DNA of 64,000 bases from Petaurus breviceps papuanus (lineage: Eukaryota > Chordata > Mammalia > Diprotodontia > Petauridae): positions 14,035,278-14,099,277 of the forward strand of contig JAMXIF010000086.1 in the NCBI GenBank assembly GCA_028583685.1, written 5' to 3'. A program made the translations under genes and the position numbers. The notes under the pieces are model-generated. The model had not been told where the DNA came from, did not search any database, and saw only the letters and a list, made by a program, of their open reading frames with translations. Positions 30,613 to 42,149 of the stretch are shown here, in pieces. Each line of letters opens with the position of its first letter. Position 1 is the stretch's first letter.

Positions 30613-33600
30613 ACAGATAACAATCTAACTGTAAATGTGAATGGAATGAATTCTCCCATAAAACAGAGATGGATAGCAGAATGGATTAGAAACCATAATC
30701 CTACAATATGCTGTTTACAAGAAACACATCTGAAACAGAGGGATACACAAAGGGTAAAGGTAAAAGGCTGGAGTAAAATATGTCATGCCTCAGCTAAAGT
30801 AAAAAAAGCAGGGGTAGCAATCCTTATCTCAGATAAAGTAAAAGCAAAAATTGACCTAATTAAAAGAGATAAGGAAGGAAACTATATCCTGTTAAAAGGC
30901 ACCATCGAGAATGAAGGAATATCATTACTTAACATATATGCACCAAGTGGTATAGCATCCAAATTTTTAAAGGAGAAGGTAAAGAAATTAGAGGAAGAAA
31001 TAGATAGCAAAACTATACTAGTGGCAGACCTTAATCTCCCCCTCTCTGAACTTGATAAATCTAACCTCAAAATAAACAAGAAAGAAGTTAAGGAGGTGAA
31101 CTGGATTTTAGAGAGGATAGGTATGATAGATCTCTGAAGAAAACAGAATGGGGATAAAAAGGAATACACTTGCCTCTCAGCGGTTCATGGCACATACTCA
31201 AAAATTAACCACATTCTAGGGCATAAAAACCTCACAATTCTATGTAGTAAGGCAGAAATATTAAATGCATCCTTTTCAGATCATGATGCAATACAAATTA
31301 TATGCAATAAAGGGCCATGGAAAGACAGATTAAAAACTAATTGGAAATTAAACAATTTAATCCTAAATAATGAGTGGGTCAAACAAGAAATTATAGAAAC
31401 AATAAGTAATTTCATTCAAGAGAATGATAATAATGAGACAACATACCAAAATTTGTGGGATGCATTAAAGGCAGTTCTTAGGGGAAGTTTTATATTCCTG
31501 AGTGCATACATGATTAAATTAGAGAAAAGGGAGGTTAACGAATTGGGCATGCAATTGAAAAACCTAGAAAAAAAACAAATTCAAAATCCCCAATTAAATA
31601 CTAAATTAGAAATATTAAAAACCAAAGGAGAGATAAATAAAATTGAAATTAAGAAAACTATTGAATTAATACATAAAACTAAGAGCTGGTTTTATAAAAA
31701 AAAAAAAACCAACAAAATTGATAGATCCTTAGTCAACATGATAAAAAAAAGAAAGAAGAAAACCAAATTATGAGTATCAAAAATGAAAGGGTGAATCTAC
31801 CTCCAATGAAGAGGAAATCAAAACAATAATTAGGAATTATTTTTCCCAATTGTATGCACATAAATTTGACAATCTTAGGGAAATGGATAAATATTTACAA
31901 AAATACAAGTTGCCCAGAATAACTGAAGAGGAAGTAAATGAGTTAAATAACCCCATCTCAGAAAAAGAAATTGAACAAGCCATCAGTCAACTCCCTAGGA
32001 AAAAATCTCCAGGGCCAGATGGATTTACTAGTGAATTCTATCAAACATTTAAAGAACAATTGATTCCAATACTCTACAAACTATTTGGGAAAATTAGTGA
32101 AGAAGGAGTCCTACCAAATTCTTTTGATGACACAAATATGGTACTGATACCTAAATCAGGAAGAGATAAAACAGAGAAAGAAAATTATAGACCAATCTCC
32201 CTCATGAATATAGATGCAAAAATTCTAAATAAAATACTAGCAAAAAGACTACAGCAAGTTATCTCAAGAAAAATACACTTTGATCAAGTAGGATTTATTC
32301 TAGAATGCAAGGATGGTTTAATATTAGGAAAACCATCAGGATAATTGATCATATCAACAATAAAACTAGCAGAAACCACATGATCATCTCAATAGATGCA
32401 GAAAAGGCTTTTGACAAAATACAACATCCATTCCTATTAAAAAAAACATTAGAAAGTATAGGAATAAATGGAGCCTTCCTTAAAATAATAGGTAGCATCT
32501 ATTTGAAGCCATCAGCAAGTATTATATGTAATGGGGAGAAGCTACAAGCATTTCCCATAAGATCAGGGGTGAAACAAGGATGTCCACTATCACCCCTCTT
32601 ATTCAATCTGGTACTAGAAATGTTAGCAGTAGTAATTAGAGAAGAAAAAGAAATCAAAGGAATCAAATTAGGCAAAGAAGAGACCAAGCTATCACTCTTT
32701 GCATATTTATACTTAGAGAATCCTAGAGAATCAAGAAAAAACTACTTGAGACAATAAATAAATTTGGCAAAGTTGCAGGATATAAAATAAACCCACATAA
32801 ATCCTCAGCATTCCTATATATTTCCAATGAAATTCAACAGCAAGAGATAGAAAGAGAAATCCCATTTAAAGTTACTGTAGACGTTATAAAATATTTGGGA
32901 ATCTACCTGCCAAAACAAACCCAGGACCTGTATGACCAAAACTACAAAACACTTTTCACACAAATAAAGTCAGATCTAACTAATTGGAAAAATATCAATT
33001 GCTTGTGGCTGGGTCTAGCTAATATAATAAAAATGACAATTTTACCTAAATTAAATTATATATTTAGTGCCATACCAATTAATTTACCAAAAAACTACTT
33101 TATAGAGTTAGAAAAAATAGTAACAAAATTCATTTGGAAGAATAAATGGTCCAGAATATCAAGGGAATTGATGAAAAGAAATGCCAGGGAAGGTGGACTA
33201 GCTATACCAGATTTCAACCTGTATTATAAAGCAGCAGTCATCAAAACTACTTGGTACTGGCTGAGGAATAGAGGAGTGGATCAATGGAATAGATTAGGCA
33301 CACAAGATTCAGAAGTCAACGACTATAGTAATCTGTTGTTTGATAAAACCCAAGACCCTAGTTTTTGGGATGAGAACTCACTATTTGACAAAAACTGCTG
33401 GGAAAACTGGAATATAGTATGGCAGAAACTGGGCATAGACCATTATCTAACACCATATACCAAAATCAAGTCTAAATGGGTGCATGATCTAGGTATAAAG
33501 GTTGATACTGTAAGCAGTCTCATAAAACAAGGAATAGTTTACCTGTCAGATTTGTTGAGAGGGAAAAACTTTATGACTAAACAAGAATTAGAGGACATTA

Positions 33601-34355
33601 TAAAATGTAAAATGGATAATTTTGACTACATGAAATTGAAAAGCTTCTGTACAAACAAAGCCAATGTAACCAAGATTAAGAGGGAGGTGGGAAATTGGGA
33701 AAGAATCTTTACGAGCTATGTCTCTGACAAAGGACTCATTTCTAAAACATACAGAGAATTGAGTCAAATTTATAAGAATACAGCTCATTCCCCGGTTGAT
33801 AAATGGTCAAAGGATATGAACAGGCAATTTTCAGAGAAAAAAATTAAAGATATCTATAAGCACATGAAGAAATGCTCTAAATCACTATTGTTTAGAGAAA
33901 TGCAAATAAAAGCAACCCTGAGGTACCACATCTCACCAGTCAGATTGGCTAAGATGACAAAACAGGAAAATGACAAATGCTGAAGAGGATGTGGGCAAAT
34001 TGGAACACTAATGCATTGCTGGTGGAGTTGTGAACTGATCCAGCCTTTCTGGAGAGCAATCTGGAATTGTGCCCAAAGGGCTATAAATAATTTCATATCC
34101 TTTGACCCAGCAATACCACTCCTAGGGTTATATCCCAAAGAGATCATACAAGTGGGAGGAAGACCCATATGCACTTATAGCAGCTCTTTTTGTGGTGGCA
34201 AAGAACTAGAAATTAAGGGGGTGCCCATCAATTGCGGAATGGCTGAACAAGTTGTGGTATATGCATGTTATGGAATACTATTGTGCTATAAGAAACAAGG
34301 AGCAGATGGTCTTCATATTTACCTGGAGAGGTTTATACGAACTGATGCTGAGTGA
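30613..34355 (+). pseudogene. L1 ORF2 (endonuclease-reverse transcriptase), broken
   Basis: ORF2p nicks DNA and copies L1 RNA at the nick. The endonuclease starts VNVNGMNSPIKQRW and keeps CCLQETHL, LNIYAPSG and the Asp and Asn of ADLNLPLS (usually GDFNTPLS). The Asp of SKIDH has become Asn (SKINH, near 31200). The reverse transcriptase holds [30 protein letters not shown] and [15 protein letters not shown]. The FADD motif is gone: the frame reads [12 protein letters not shown], a short in-frame loss of both catalytic Asp residues. The C-terminal frame (32895-33983) leads to the cysteine motif CGQIGTLMHCWWSC, with its first Trp replaced by a stop at 33981-33983. I count at least four frame changes. 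Confidence 0.92.
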
Positions 34356-34700
34356 GGAAAATCACTTTACCTCTAAGTGGTTTAGGCAACTCACTAAAAC
34401 CAAATTTCAAAAGTTGTCAGCTTACTTAGGTAGAGTGAATTAGCCTGTGCTAAAATTAGCAAAATTTCTATAACAAAATGTTTTATGTTGTTGTTCAGTC
34501 ATTTCTGATTCTTTGAGAACCCATTTGGGGTTTTCTTAGCAGAGATACTGGAGGGTTTTGTCATTTCCTTCTTCAGCTTATTTTACAGATGAAGAAATGG
34601 AGGCAAATAGGGTTAAGTGGCTCGCCCAGGCTCACACTCTAGTGTCTGAAAATTCCCTGTGCCAATGAAATCACAGGTCCAAACTCCAATCCTTTTGTGT
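34356..34700 (+). mobile_element. marsupial MIR-like SINE-B, split by a MAR1 SINE
   Basis: The first part (34356-34486) has TCACTTTACCTCTAAGTGG and TTTAGGCAACTCACTAAAAC. The second part (34650-34700) has TTCCCTGTGCCAATGAAATC and ACAGGTCC. A MAR1-type SINE lies between them. The 5' half is missing and abuts the L1. Confidence 0.65.
34487..34649 (-). mobile_element. MAR1-type SINE, head-less
   Basis: Reverse copy from GTTGTTGTTCAGTCATTTCT through the core to CACTCTAGTGTCTGAAA; the tRNA-like head is absent. Confidence 0.87.
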
Positions 34701-35162
34701 TTCTCATTTTTCAGTGTTTTGGGTTTGGATTTTTTTTTCTATTCCCCTACTAAATTTTCATGGGGGGAATGTTTGAGGGAAGGGGTCATTTCTTATTTAA
34801 ATTCGACATGTCACTCAGCACCTAATAACAGCATTCTTGTAAACACTGTGTGCTTAATCAGTACTTGTTAAATAAATGAAGATGGAGTATCCGTTGACAA
34901 GTTACAGCTCAGACAGCCATCATAAAAATTCTCTTGAGTGATGAGGTCATTAAGAGTGGCTTGCTCTTTCCTACAGTCCCTTGGCTATAACTGCTCTCCT
35001 CTCATCTTCACACATCCAGAAGTTTGGACTCCACAATTGGCTCCTCCTGGCTCTGATAGCTGAAAGCATTGCCTTGTCTTGCAGGTAGCCAGACCTGCAT
35101 GCCACAGTCACTTTCTACATTCTCTTCACTCATCCATCATGTCTTGTCTTACCCCCTTCAAA
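34701..35162. other. mostly unassigned, with a trace of L2
   Basis: GTGTGCTTAATCAGTACTTG and TTAAATAAATGA near 34846-34880 suggest a degraded plus-strand L2 end. Nothing else is recognised. Confidence 0.4.
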
Positions 35163-35262
35163 TGTAGACTCCTTGAGGGCAAGGACAGTTTTTCTTTGTT
35201 TTTATTTGTATCTGCAGTGCTTAACACAGATCCTAGCATATGGTAAGTGCATAATACTCTGT
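35163..35262 (+). mobile_element. L2 3' end
   Basis: GTAGACTCCTTGAGGGCAAG, TTTGTATCTGCAGTGCTTAA and CCTAGCATATGGTAAGTGCA match the L2 3' UTR. Confidence 0.85.
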
Positions 35263-35929
35263 CTGTCATCTCCACATAGCAATTTGGGGACAAATGGAAG
35301 AAAGAAGGGAAACATTGAGATTAATGGTGACCAGAGTTTGTTAGGTTTCCCCAGGGCTAGGACTTAAGGGTAACCTTGCAAACAACTTCTGCACTTGGTG
35401 TTACAACACAGTATGGTACAGTATCTATGCTGTTTAGTAAACACAATCACTCTAAAAGAGGAAGAGAGTTGGGGGGGCAGGAAGGAAATGGGAAGAAAAC
35501 TGCCGTGTAAGTACTATGTGCCAAGATGTAGAGAATGCAGTAGCCACCAGCTTCATCGGCATACTTTGCCAAGATACAATACACAGGATAAATAAAACAC
35601 TGATGTTCTCTAGGAACATGCCTAGGTAACTGCAACGACCATCTAGCGTGTGTTTCTAAGTGTTTCTCTTCCTGTCCAATCCAAACTTCCTTCAGCTTCA
35701 AGGCAAACCTTCCTAAGACAGTCATTTCATCAGGTCACATCATGACCCTCTTCAAGAATCTAAAATAGGATAGCTTCCCATCATGTATGATATCAAGTGC
35801 CCAAACCCTTCCTCAGCTTAAAAGGATACCCAGAATCTGGTTTCATTCTCTTGATCTCCCATTATCTCTCCTACTGCTTTCCAACTTGCTGGTCTGACTA
35901 TCACAGGCACATGCTGTATTCACTTCTCA
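35263..35929. other. unassigned sequence
   Basis: Mixed composition. Possible degraded plus-strand L2 from about 35690 (CAGGTCACATCATGACCCTC), but not supportable in detail. Confidence 0.35.
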
Positions 35930-35937
35930 GTATAGTG

Positions 35938-36073
35938 TAGGGGTGGGGAACCTGCAGCCTCAGGGTCACCCTGTAGGTCCTCAAGTGTGGCCAATATGGA
36001 TTCAGTCAAGGGGCCACACTTGAGGACCTGGAGGGTCATGTGTGACCTCAAGGCTGCAGGTTCCCCACTCCTG
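35938..36073. mobile_element. palindromic hAT-like MITE with 8-bp TSD
   Basis: The left arm TAGGGGTGGGGAACCTGCAG is mirrored by the right arm CTGCAGGTTCCCCACTCCTG. Inside, AGGTCCTCAAGTGTGGCC mirrors GGCCACACTTGAGGACCT. The 136-bp element is thus almost one long inverted repeat with a short centre. Octamers GTATAGTG (35930-35937) and GTCTAGTG (36074-36081) match at 7 of 8. Confidence 0.88.
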
Positions 36074-36081
36074 GTCTAGTG

Positions 36082-36725
36082 TTTTTATTCATGTGGCTGG
36101 CCACCCTCCCCTGGAAAAACTTTCCGTCTTCCTTCTGCTAGCCCCAATTCCTATCATCCTTCAGTCCTGCTTAAATCCAGTCTATTCCAAACCATCATGA
36201 TTATTCTCTTCCCTAAACTCATTTGTTGTTAAAATTGGTACCCTATCCTTACTAGCTATTATACTCCACCAGTGCTACTGCCACCATTACCTGCTGCTGC
36301 ATCTGCAGAAGTGACTTGTGCTCAGGAGTTGTTGCTGAGCTTGGGAAGGAGATATCTGCACTCTGCTCAGGGACTGCATCCCAGGCCTGCTGCTACACCA
36401 CAGAAGAGCTGGCCTTCCCCCTTGGAAGCAGTGAAATAGTTGTAACTCTAAAGCCCGGCACTAAACACCTTCCCATTCTGGTTATAAAACCTGGCCATTC
36501 TACAGTCTGCTGGAGAGTTATCTGAAGGCGCTAGGCCTCTGAGGAATCAGATTCTAGGAAGTTCATGTTTGGATCCAGTATAATACAAAGGAATTCTGCC
36601 CTTCCACTGTCTCATGACCCAGCCCCCTTTCCTCCTGAGTTATGAATCTCCGTGTTTCCTTCTGGATGCTAGTTGACAGGAAATATTTCTGCCTCCTTCC
36701 TCTAGAAGAGCAGAGTTCCCTTGTA
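36082..36725. other. unassigned sequence
   Basis: No gene or repeat is recognised. A frame at 36316-36525 has no recognisable domain. Confidence 0.35.
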
Positions 36726-36729
36726 TCTC

Positions 36730-36812
36730 TCCTTATTTATGTATGTATATGTATATCTCTGTGTCTGTGTCTCTGCATGTGTGTTGTGTGTGTATATGTG
36801 GGTGTGTGTAGG
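36730..36812. repeat. TG/TATG/TGTC-rich low-complexity tract
   Basis: Degenerate TATGTATATG, TGTGTCTG and GTGTGTGTAT units. Confidence 0.85.
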
Positions 36813-36916
36813 GAGAAGTTAGAGGTGTTTGGAGGTGGGTCACAAGCTACTCAAGTTTTCAGGAGTACATGGCAACTAATGCGAATTGGTTTGAAGATCT
36901 TTTGTGGGGAGAGGAG

Positions 36917-37056
36917 GGAAGGCAAGGCAATTGGGGTTAAGTGACTTGCCCAAGGTCACACAGTTAGTGTGTCAAGTGTCTGAGGTCAGATTTGAACTCA
37001 GGTCCTCCTGACTCCAGGATCGGTGCTCTATTCACTGTGACACCTAGCTGCATCGA
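36917..37056 (-). mobile_element. MAR1/WSINE-type SINE, short form
   Basis: Reverse copy: GGGGTTAAGTGACTTGCCCA, CTCAGGTCCTCCTGACTCCA and GTGACACCTAGCTGC. Confidence 0.87.
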
Positions 37057-37329
37057 AGATCATTTTTAAGACTGAATTTCTGAGGTTTCATCTTCATCTG
37101 GCAATGCAAAGAGCTACTCAGGGATGTACCTTTAATCATTTCATTGCTATTAATTTTCTCTCCAATAAACTATTGTCTCCTCTAGGACAAGGGATTATGT
37201 CTTCTACATCTGCTTTCTCCTGACTTGCTAAATATATAGTGTGTGTTTGGTTAATATTTGCTACCTGGTGGCTTTCCTATTGATGATGAATCCCACACCG
37301 ATTATCAGACTGCATTGCAATATTGAAAA

Positions 37330-37530
37330 ATAGGTTTCTGTCTCCTCTCAGGGAGGTGATGAGATGTACAGAATGAGATGTACATTTTTGGACATGGCCA
37401 ACATAGGGATATATTTTGCTTGACTATGCATATTTATTACAGAGATTCTGGTTTTTCTTTTCCTCTTCTAATGGAAGAAGAAAGTGGGAGGGAGAGAAAT
37501 AAATGTTTATTGATTGAAAAAATAAAGTTT
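37330..37530 (+). mobile_element. L1 3' UTR (5'-truncated L1)
   Basis: GTACAGAATGAGATGTACAT, GGACATGGCCAACATAGGGA, TTTTGCTTGACTATGCATAT and a GGGAGGGAGAG stretch are the marsupial L1 3' UTR, as at 63520-63710. Confidence 0.85.
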
Positions 37531-38283
37531 CATTTTTAAAATGGGCTTCATAGGGAAGTGATTTTCATGCAATAGTAATGCATTATCCAGTTACTGGTAT
37601 GCACTAAGTAGGAATATGGTAGATGTGATTAGGAACTGGAGACTGTGGTTATGACCAAGATTTAAAAAGAAAGAGTCATAGTATAAGACCACATTCTTGT
37701 AGCAAAAATTTTTTAAACTTCTATTTAGTGGTTTTTAATTTTTAAAAATGATGTGAGTATAATTCTTAACATTTAAAATCTGTGATATATATGTCTCCTT
37801 CAAATGCCAGTCCATTATTAGGAAAACTCCCAAAGAGGTAAAAGAATTGAAATTATCACTAAGTGTTGGATCAATTCTAAATATAGAAAAAAAATATTCC
37901 AAGTATTCTTTATACATGTTCATCTTAGAGCTCTTCTGGAAGGCTAGCTGTTCTCTAACCATGGTATGTCAATTATTTTTAATAATAAACATATGTGGTT
38001 CCAGTCTCTTTGGGGAGAGGTTCCTGGAGAGGGGAAAAGAGAAGAATTAGGCCTCCTCCCAAGCTCTTGCCAGCTATTCCCCTCACCCAGGCTTGAAGCA
38101 TTGAATAATCATTCTCTCCACCAAGGAGAAAAAGTCTCATACTAATACCTAAATTTGAGCCCCAGGTTACACAAATTTTAAGTATTATTTCTATGTGGAG
38201 AAAACATTCTGATATTTTTAAACAATATGCAAACCTTTTTTCAGTAGTATGTTTCTCCAGACATTGTCCCATTCTTATAATTC
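37531..38283. other. unassigned sequence
   Basis: AT-rich and without a recognisable repeat or gene. Confidence 0.35.
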
Positions 38284-39060
38284 TAGTCTTTCAACAAACA
38301 TGTATTGAGTACCTACTGTGGGAAGACCCTACCGTGTTTCCCCGATAATAAGACACTGTCTTATTTTTTTGGACAGAAAAACACCAGAGGGCTTATTTTC
38401 AGGGGAGGGCTTATTTTAATGAACATTGACAGCAATTTTAATAAACAGGTAAATGTGAACAAAAAAATGTACCAGCAAGCAAATCACTGGGGAAGAACAG
38501 GATGACACGCTCACTGCTGCAGCTCTGATTGGATGCAGCTCGGAGTGCAGCGTGCGTTTCACCCGGGATGGGGGGGACAGTGCATACAGAGGGTACTGTA
38601 ATGTAGCGTGTAGTTCAGGGGATCACCTTCACTACAGTAGCAATCTCAATAGGGCTTATTTTCGGGGGAGGGCTTATTTTAGAGGAATCTTACACAGTAA
38701 GGGGAGGGCTTATTTTTGGGATAGGTCTTATTATCGGGGAAACACGGTATGTTAAGTGCTGTGGTGAAGACAAGGAAAATCCCTGCAATCAAGAAACTTA
38801 TAATCTAGAGGAAGTAATGAAACCTATACACAGATATCTGGGTTACAAAAGGAATAAGATAAGAGCTATAAGAGAGATAGAAACAAAGTGGTGTGAACAG
38901 AGGAGAGAGAGGTTACTTTCAGGTGGAGAAATCCTCAAACACTCATTCAAAGAGGAAGAGACATTTGAGAGTGGTCTTGGAAGAATAAGGAAGATTCTGC
39001 ATACAGGGAAAATTCCATGTGAAAGGAACAGCCTGACCAAAAAGGGTAGAATGTGTTTAG
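38284..39060 (-). mobile_element. L2 3' region, reverse, split by a DNA transposon
   Basis: The left part (38284-38329) has TTTCAACAAACATGTATTGA. The right part (38750-39060) has GTTAAGTGCTGTGGTGAAGA, CTGCAATCAAGAAACTTATA and AAAGGAACAGCCTGACCAAA, in antisense L2 order. The text reads across the TA-flanked insertion. Confidence 0.8.
38332..38747. mobile_element. TA-flanked nonautonomous DNA transposon (Tc1/mariner-like)
   Basis: The 416-bp element has perfect 23-bp terminal inverted repeats starting CCGTGTTTCCCCGATAATAA and is flanked by TA on both sides (38330-38331 and 38748-38749). GGGCTTATTTT recurs several times near both ends. The middle (38500-38570) is unusually CpG-rich for this window. 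No transposase frame is visible. Confidence 0.85.
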
Positions 39061-39296
39061 GAAATAATGAAAAGCCTAAATTCACTTCAGCTTGTGACAT
39101 ATGAGATTAATGGGAAATAACGCCAAAAAAAAGACCATATTTTCCATTTTAAAATTAACAAACTTTTCAAAATTAGCGATTGGGCCTTAGTTTAACTGAG
39201 CACAGTCCTATTCTTAGCTGGACAGTTAACGACTATTCACAAGATTTTGATTTTGAAGTGATTATTATGTGGTTTTATTGGGGGGAAATTAGCAAA

Positions 39297-39640
39297 TACA
39301 TATTTGTAATAATAATAATAAGTAGCATTTTGATAGTATTTTAAGATTTGCGAAGTGTCTTACATATGTAATTTCATTTAACTCTCACAATAACTGTCAG
39401 ACAGGCGCTAATTCATATGATCTATATGTAGAGAGGTTGTATATATATATATATATATATAAGATATAGATATAGATTATATATTATTATATATATCATA
39501 TATCTATAATTCTATAGATGAGGAAACTGAAACTGAGAGAAGTTAATTAACTCACCCAGGACCACGTAGCTTGCATTTGAAGCAGCATTTGAACTCAGTC
39601 CTGACTCCAGGTCCAGCACTCTTAGTTATCTAACACAGAG
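39297..39640 (-). mobile_element. MIR SINE with an internal TA expansion
   Basis: Reverse MIR: TTTAAGATTTGCGAAGTGTC, AGATGAGGAAACTGAAACTG, CTCACCCAGGACCACGTAGC and TTGAACTCAGTCCTGACTCC. A TA microsatellite at 39437-39510 has grown in its middle. Confidence 0.8.
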
Positions 39641-39774
39641 ACTGTGGCCTTTAAAAATGCTGTGCCTGCTGAAGGTAGCTCAAACATAGAATGAGCAAAG
39701 TCACATGGGGACACTGTGGGTGCTCCAACTGATTGATGACTCCAGGAACAGAAATGAACATGCTGGAGGCAGAA

Positions 39775-40255
39775 CTTACCTCCTCAAGTCTCAGCTAAAG
39801 TCCTGCTTTCTACAAGAAACATTTCTCAGTCGCCCTTCATCTTCCCTCTGAGGTGACCTATTTTGTTATTGTTCGGTTGTTTCAATTGTGTCCAACTCTT
39901 CCTGACCCCATTTGGGGTTTTCTTGGCAAGGATACTGGAGTGGTTTGCCATTTCCATCTCTAGCTCATTTTACAGATGAGGAAACTGAGGTAAACAGGGT
40001 TAAGTGACTTGGCCATGGTCACACAGCTAGTAAATGTCAGAGGCCAGATATTAAATCAGGCCTGGCGCTCTATCCACCATTCCACCTAGCTGCCCTATCT
40101 CCATTTACCCATATCTTGTTTGTACATAGTTGTAGCTGCCCAATTAGACTGTGAGCTCCTTGAGGACTGTCTTTTGCCTTTCTTTGCATTTTCACCACTT
40201 GGCATAGTGCCTGGTACACAGTAGGCACTTAATAAATACTTGTTGACTGATTCTC
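39775..40255 (+). mobile_element. L2 3' region split by a SINE
   Basis: The left part has CTCAAGTCTCAGCTAAAGTC and TCTACAAGAAACATTTCTCA (ORF end). The right part (40095-40255) has TATCTTGTTTGTACATAGTT, GACTGTGAGCTCCTTGAGG and AGTAGGCACTTAATAAATAC. A MAR1-type SINE lies between. Confidence 0.87.
39863..40094 (-). mobile_element. MAR1-type SINE, long form
   Basis: Reverse copy from TTATTGTTCGGTTGTTTCA to TTCCACCTAGCTGCCC, inserted into the L2 3' region. Confidence 0.92.
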
Positions 40256-41139
40256 AAGCACCCAAGATGTTAATGAGGGTAAACTTCTGTAAGAACTGTT
40301 ATACTTTGTGGGTGAGCTTTTTATCAGGCCACTTTGTGACATTTACAATTTTAACCGTGGTCCATATTTTGTTGTACTTGCTTAGACCTCTCTTGGTCCA
40401 TATGCTAATTCTATTCCTAAGCTAATTTTTTTTTCCCAAATCAGTTGGGTATGATCTGAATCTCTCCGCAAAAGAAAGGCAACAGGCCAGTAGCAGATGC
40501 AGCTCGGTTACAGTTCAGATGTCATCCCCCCTGTTTCAGCTGCTCTTCAGTCATCCCAGCGATTACTAAAGAGCTAAAGAAAATGCTTTGGTGGTAGAAT
40601 GGTGGTAGAAATGTGTCCATATAAAGAAAAGCCCAGATCCTCCACTCTTCCAATATGTCCCAAAACTCTTCGTTGTTATGCCCACCTTACACTATCCCCT
40701 GACTCACCTAAAAGAGCCGAATAGAAGTTCTTTGGGATTCTATGCCCCCCCTCCTTTCCCATGCTCCCCCACCCCAACAATAGTAGTTCTGTTTGAAACT
40801 TGGCTAGCTGCGTTTTTTCCCATATGTGATCAGGGGCCACTTAAAACCATACAGTATCCCCATTCTGCCAGAAAGCCTATGGGCAGGATTCCCCTTTAGG
40901 CTGGTACAATGACCCACTGTGCAAGGCATCTATCATAGAAGTTAACGGCTGCATATGGATCATCAATAAGGCTTTTGTGTCTCTTTTTTACTTACTTCAT
41001 ATAGTGATTAAATTAAGCATAACTCAAACCAGAAAGCAAAGCTATGCTATGTCTTATAGCTTCTACTAATAGGCTCCTAGAATATTGGGGCAACAAAGAA
41101 CTTCAAAGGTCATTAATCCAGCTGCCTCATTTTTAAGAG
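40256..41139. other. unassigned sequence
   Basis: It contains a frame of 73 codons at 40678-40899 and a possible MIR trace near 41095-41130, neither supportable. Confidence 0.35.
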
Positions 41140-41149
41140 TCCTTATAGT

Positions 41150-41250
41150 GTATACATGCTAAGAAATGACATATATGTACATAGGTAGATGAATACATGG
41201 AAATGTGTATATATCTATATATATATACACATTTACACTTACATATGTGT
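41150..41250. repeat. ATATGTACA/TATC-rich microsatellite
   Basis: Degenerate TATATATCTATATATATATA and CATATATGTACATAGG units. Confidence 0.8.
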
Positions 41251-41527
41251 GACTAAGCCTCTCCATCTAGAAGGACATCAGATAATAGGACTCATTATGT
41301 TCTGTAATTCCCCACTTGAATTGATATTGTGTGATTTGATTGCCTCTTCTTAAAAGGGTTTCAATTCTAATTTTGAATGTTCATTCATTCTGCTTAGAAT
41401 TCAGATTTGGTATATTATATATATTTTATATAATAAAGCAAGGTATTTGAGAAAATACTATTCGGGGAATACAAGTTGTTGATAATGATAGAATACCTTT
41501 TTACCAGATTCCAACTTAATCAGTGAC

Positions 41528-41605
41528 TATCGATCTATCTATCTATACTGTACTGTACTATACTATACTATACTGTGCTATACTATATCTATAGTATCTA
41601 TCATA
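41528..41605. repeat. TATC and TACTA/TACTG microsatellite
   Basis: CTATCTATCTATCTATACTG leads into TACTGTACTATACTATACTA-type pentamers. Confidence 0.88.
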
Positions 41606-41937
41606 TAAATATCAAGTAAGCTTCCCCCATATAGCACTACCTGTTTTGGGGGTTTGTTATCGCTCTTTGATTTCACTTTTTTGCAACACAAAATGTTCTT
41701 TGGAGCCATCCCTACAATAGAAAAAATGCAGATTTTCAATAATTCCTTTGCAGTTAGATTGAATGAAAATCAGTTGGAATTTTGAATAAAGTGTCTCATT
41801 TGTTTGTTCTTCAGTCCTCTATTACATGCTTTCATGATGAGTTTCTGCTCTATGCATGACATTCATTAAAGATATAAGTTTACTTAACAATCCTTTTTTT
41901 TGGATAAGAAGGAAAGGCTGTCAGAATATATAAGCTA

Positions 41938-42065
41938 TCCTATTTATTGAGTACCTCCTATATTTGAGGCACTAAGCTAATCACTGTGGGTGATTCAAAG
42001 GCTGTGACAGCCCCAGTGCTCTAGAAGCATCCAGCCTTGTTAGGAAGTTAGGCCTAAATACATGG
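41938..42065 (-). mobile_element. L2 3' end, reverse, degraded
   Basis: TATTTATTGAGTACCTCCTA, GAGGCACTAAGCTAATCACT and CAGCCCCAGTGCTCTAGAAG fit antisense L2 order. Confidence 0.65.
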
Positions 42066-42149
42066 AACATTAAACAACCCAGTGGAATTGTATTCAGCAG
42101 CACAATAGATGTCATGAAGCAGTACGTGATTGATTGTGAGGTAAAGGAT

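Larger units (their letters stand above)
28600..34355 (+). mobile_element. L1 LINE, near full length, inactive, 3' end missing
   Basis: This is the largest element in the window. It holds a 5' region, ORF1 (from 28955), a spacer of about 675 bp with a CA run and G-rich text, and ORF2 (30613-34355). The 5' boundary near 28600 is approximate. The element stops at GAACTGATGCTGAGTGAGG near 34355 with no 3' UTR or poly(A), and SINE-B sequence follows directly. Both ORFs carry several frameshifts and stops, and the reverse-transcriptase active-site motif is lost. It is therefore a fossil of moderate age. The other L1 pieces (8995, 37330, 62375) keep the 3' UTR this one lacks. Confidence 0.93.

Noticed and set aside
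38500-38570. CpG island or promoter
   Set aside because: The CpG-rich patch is under 100 bp and lies inside a DNA transposon.
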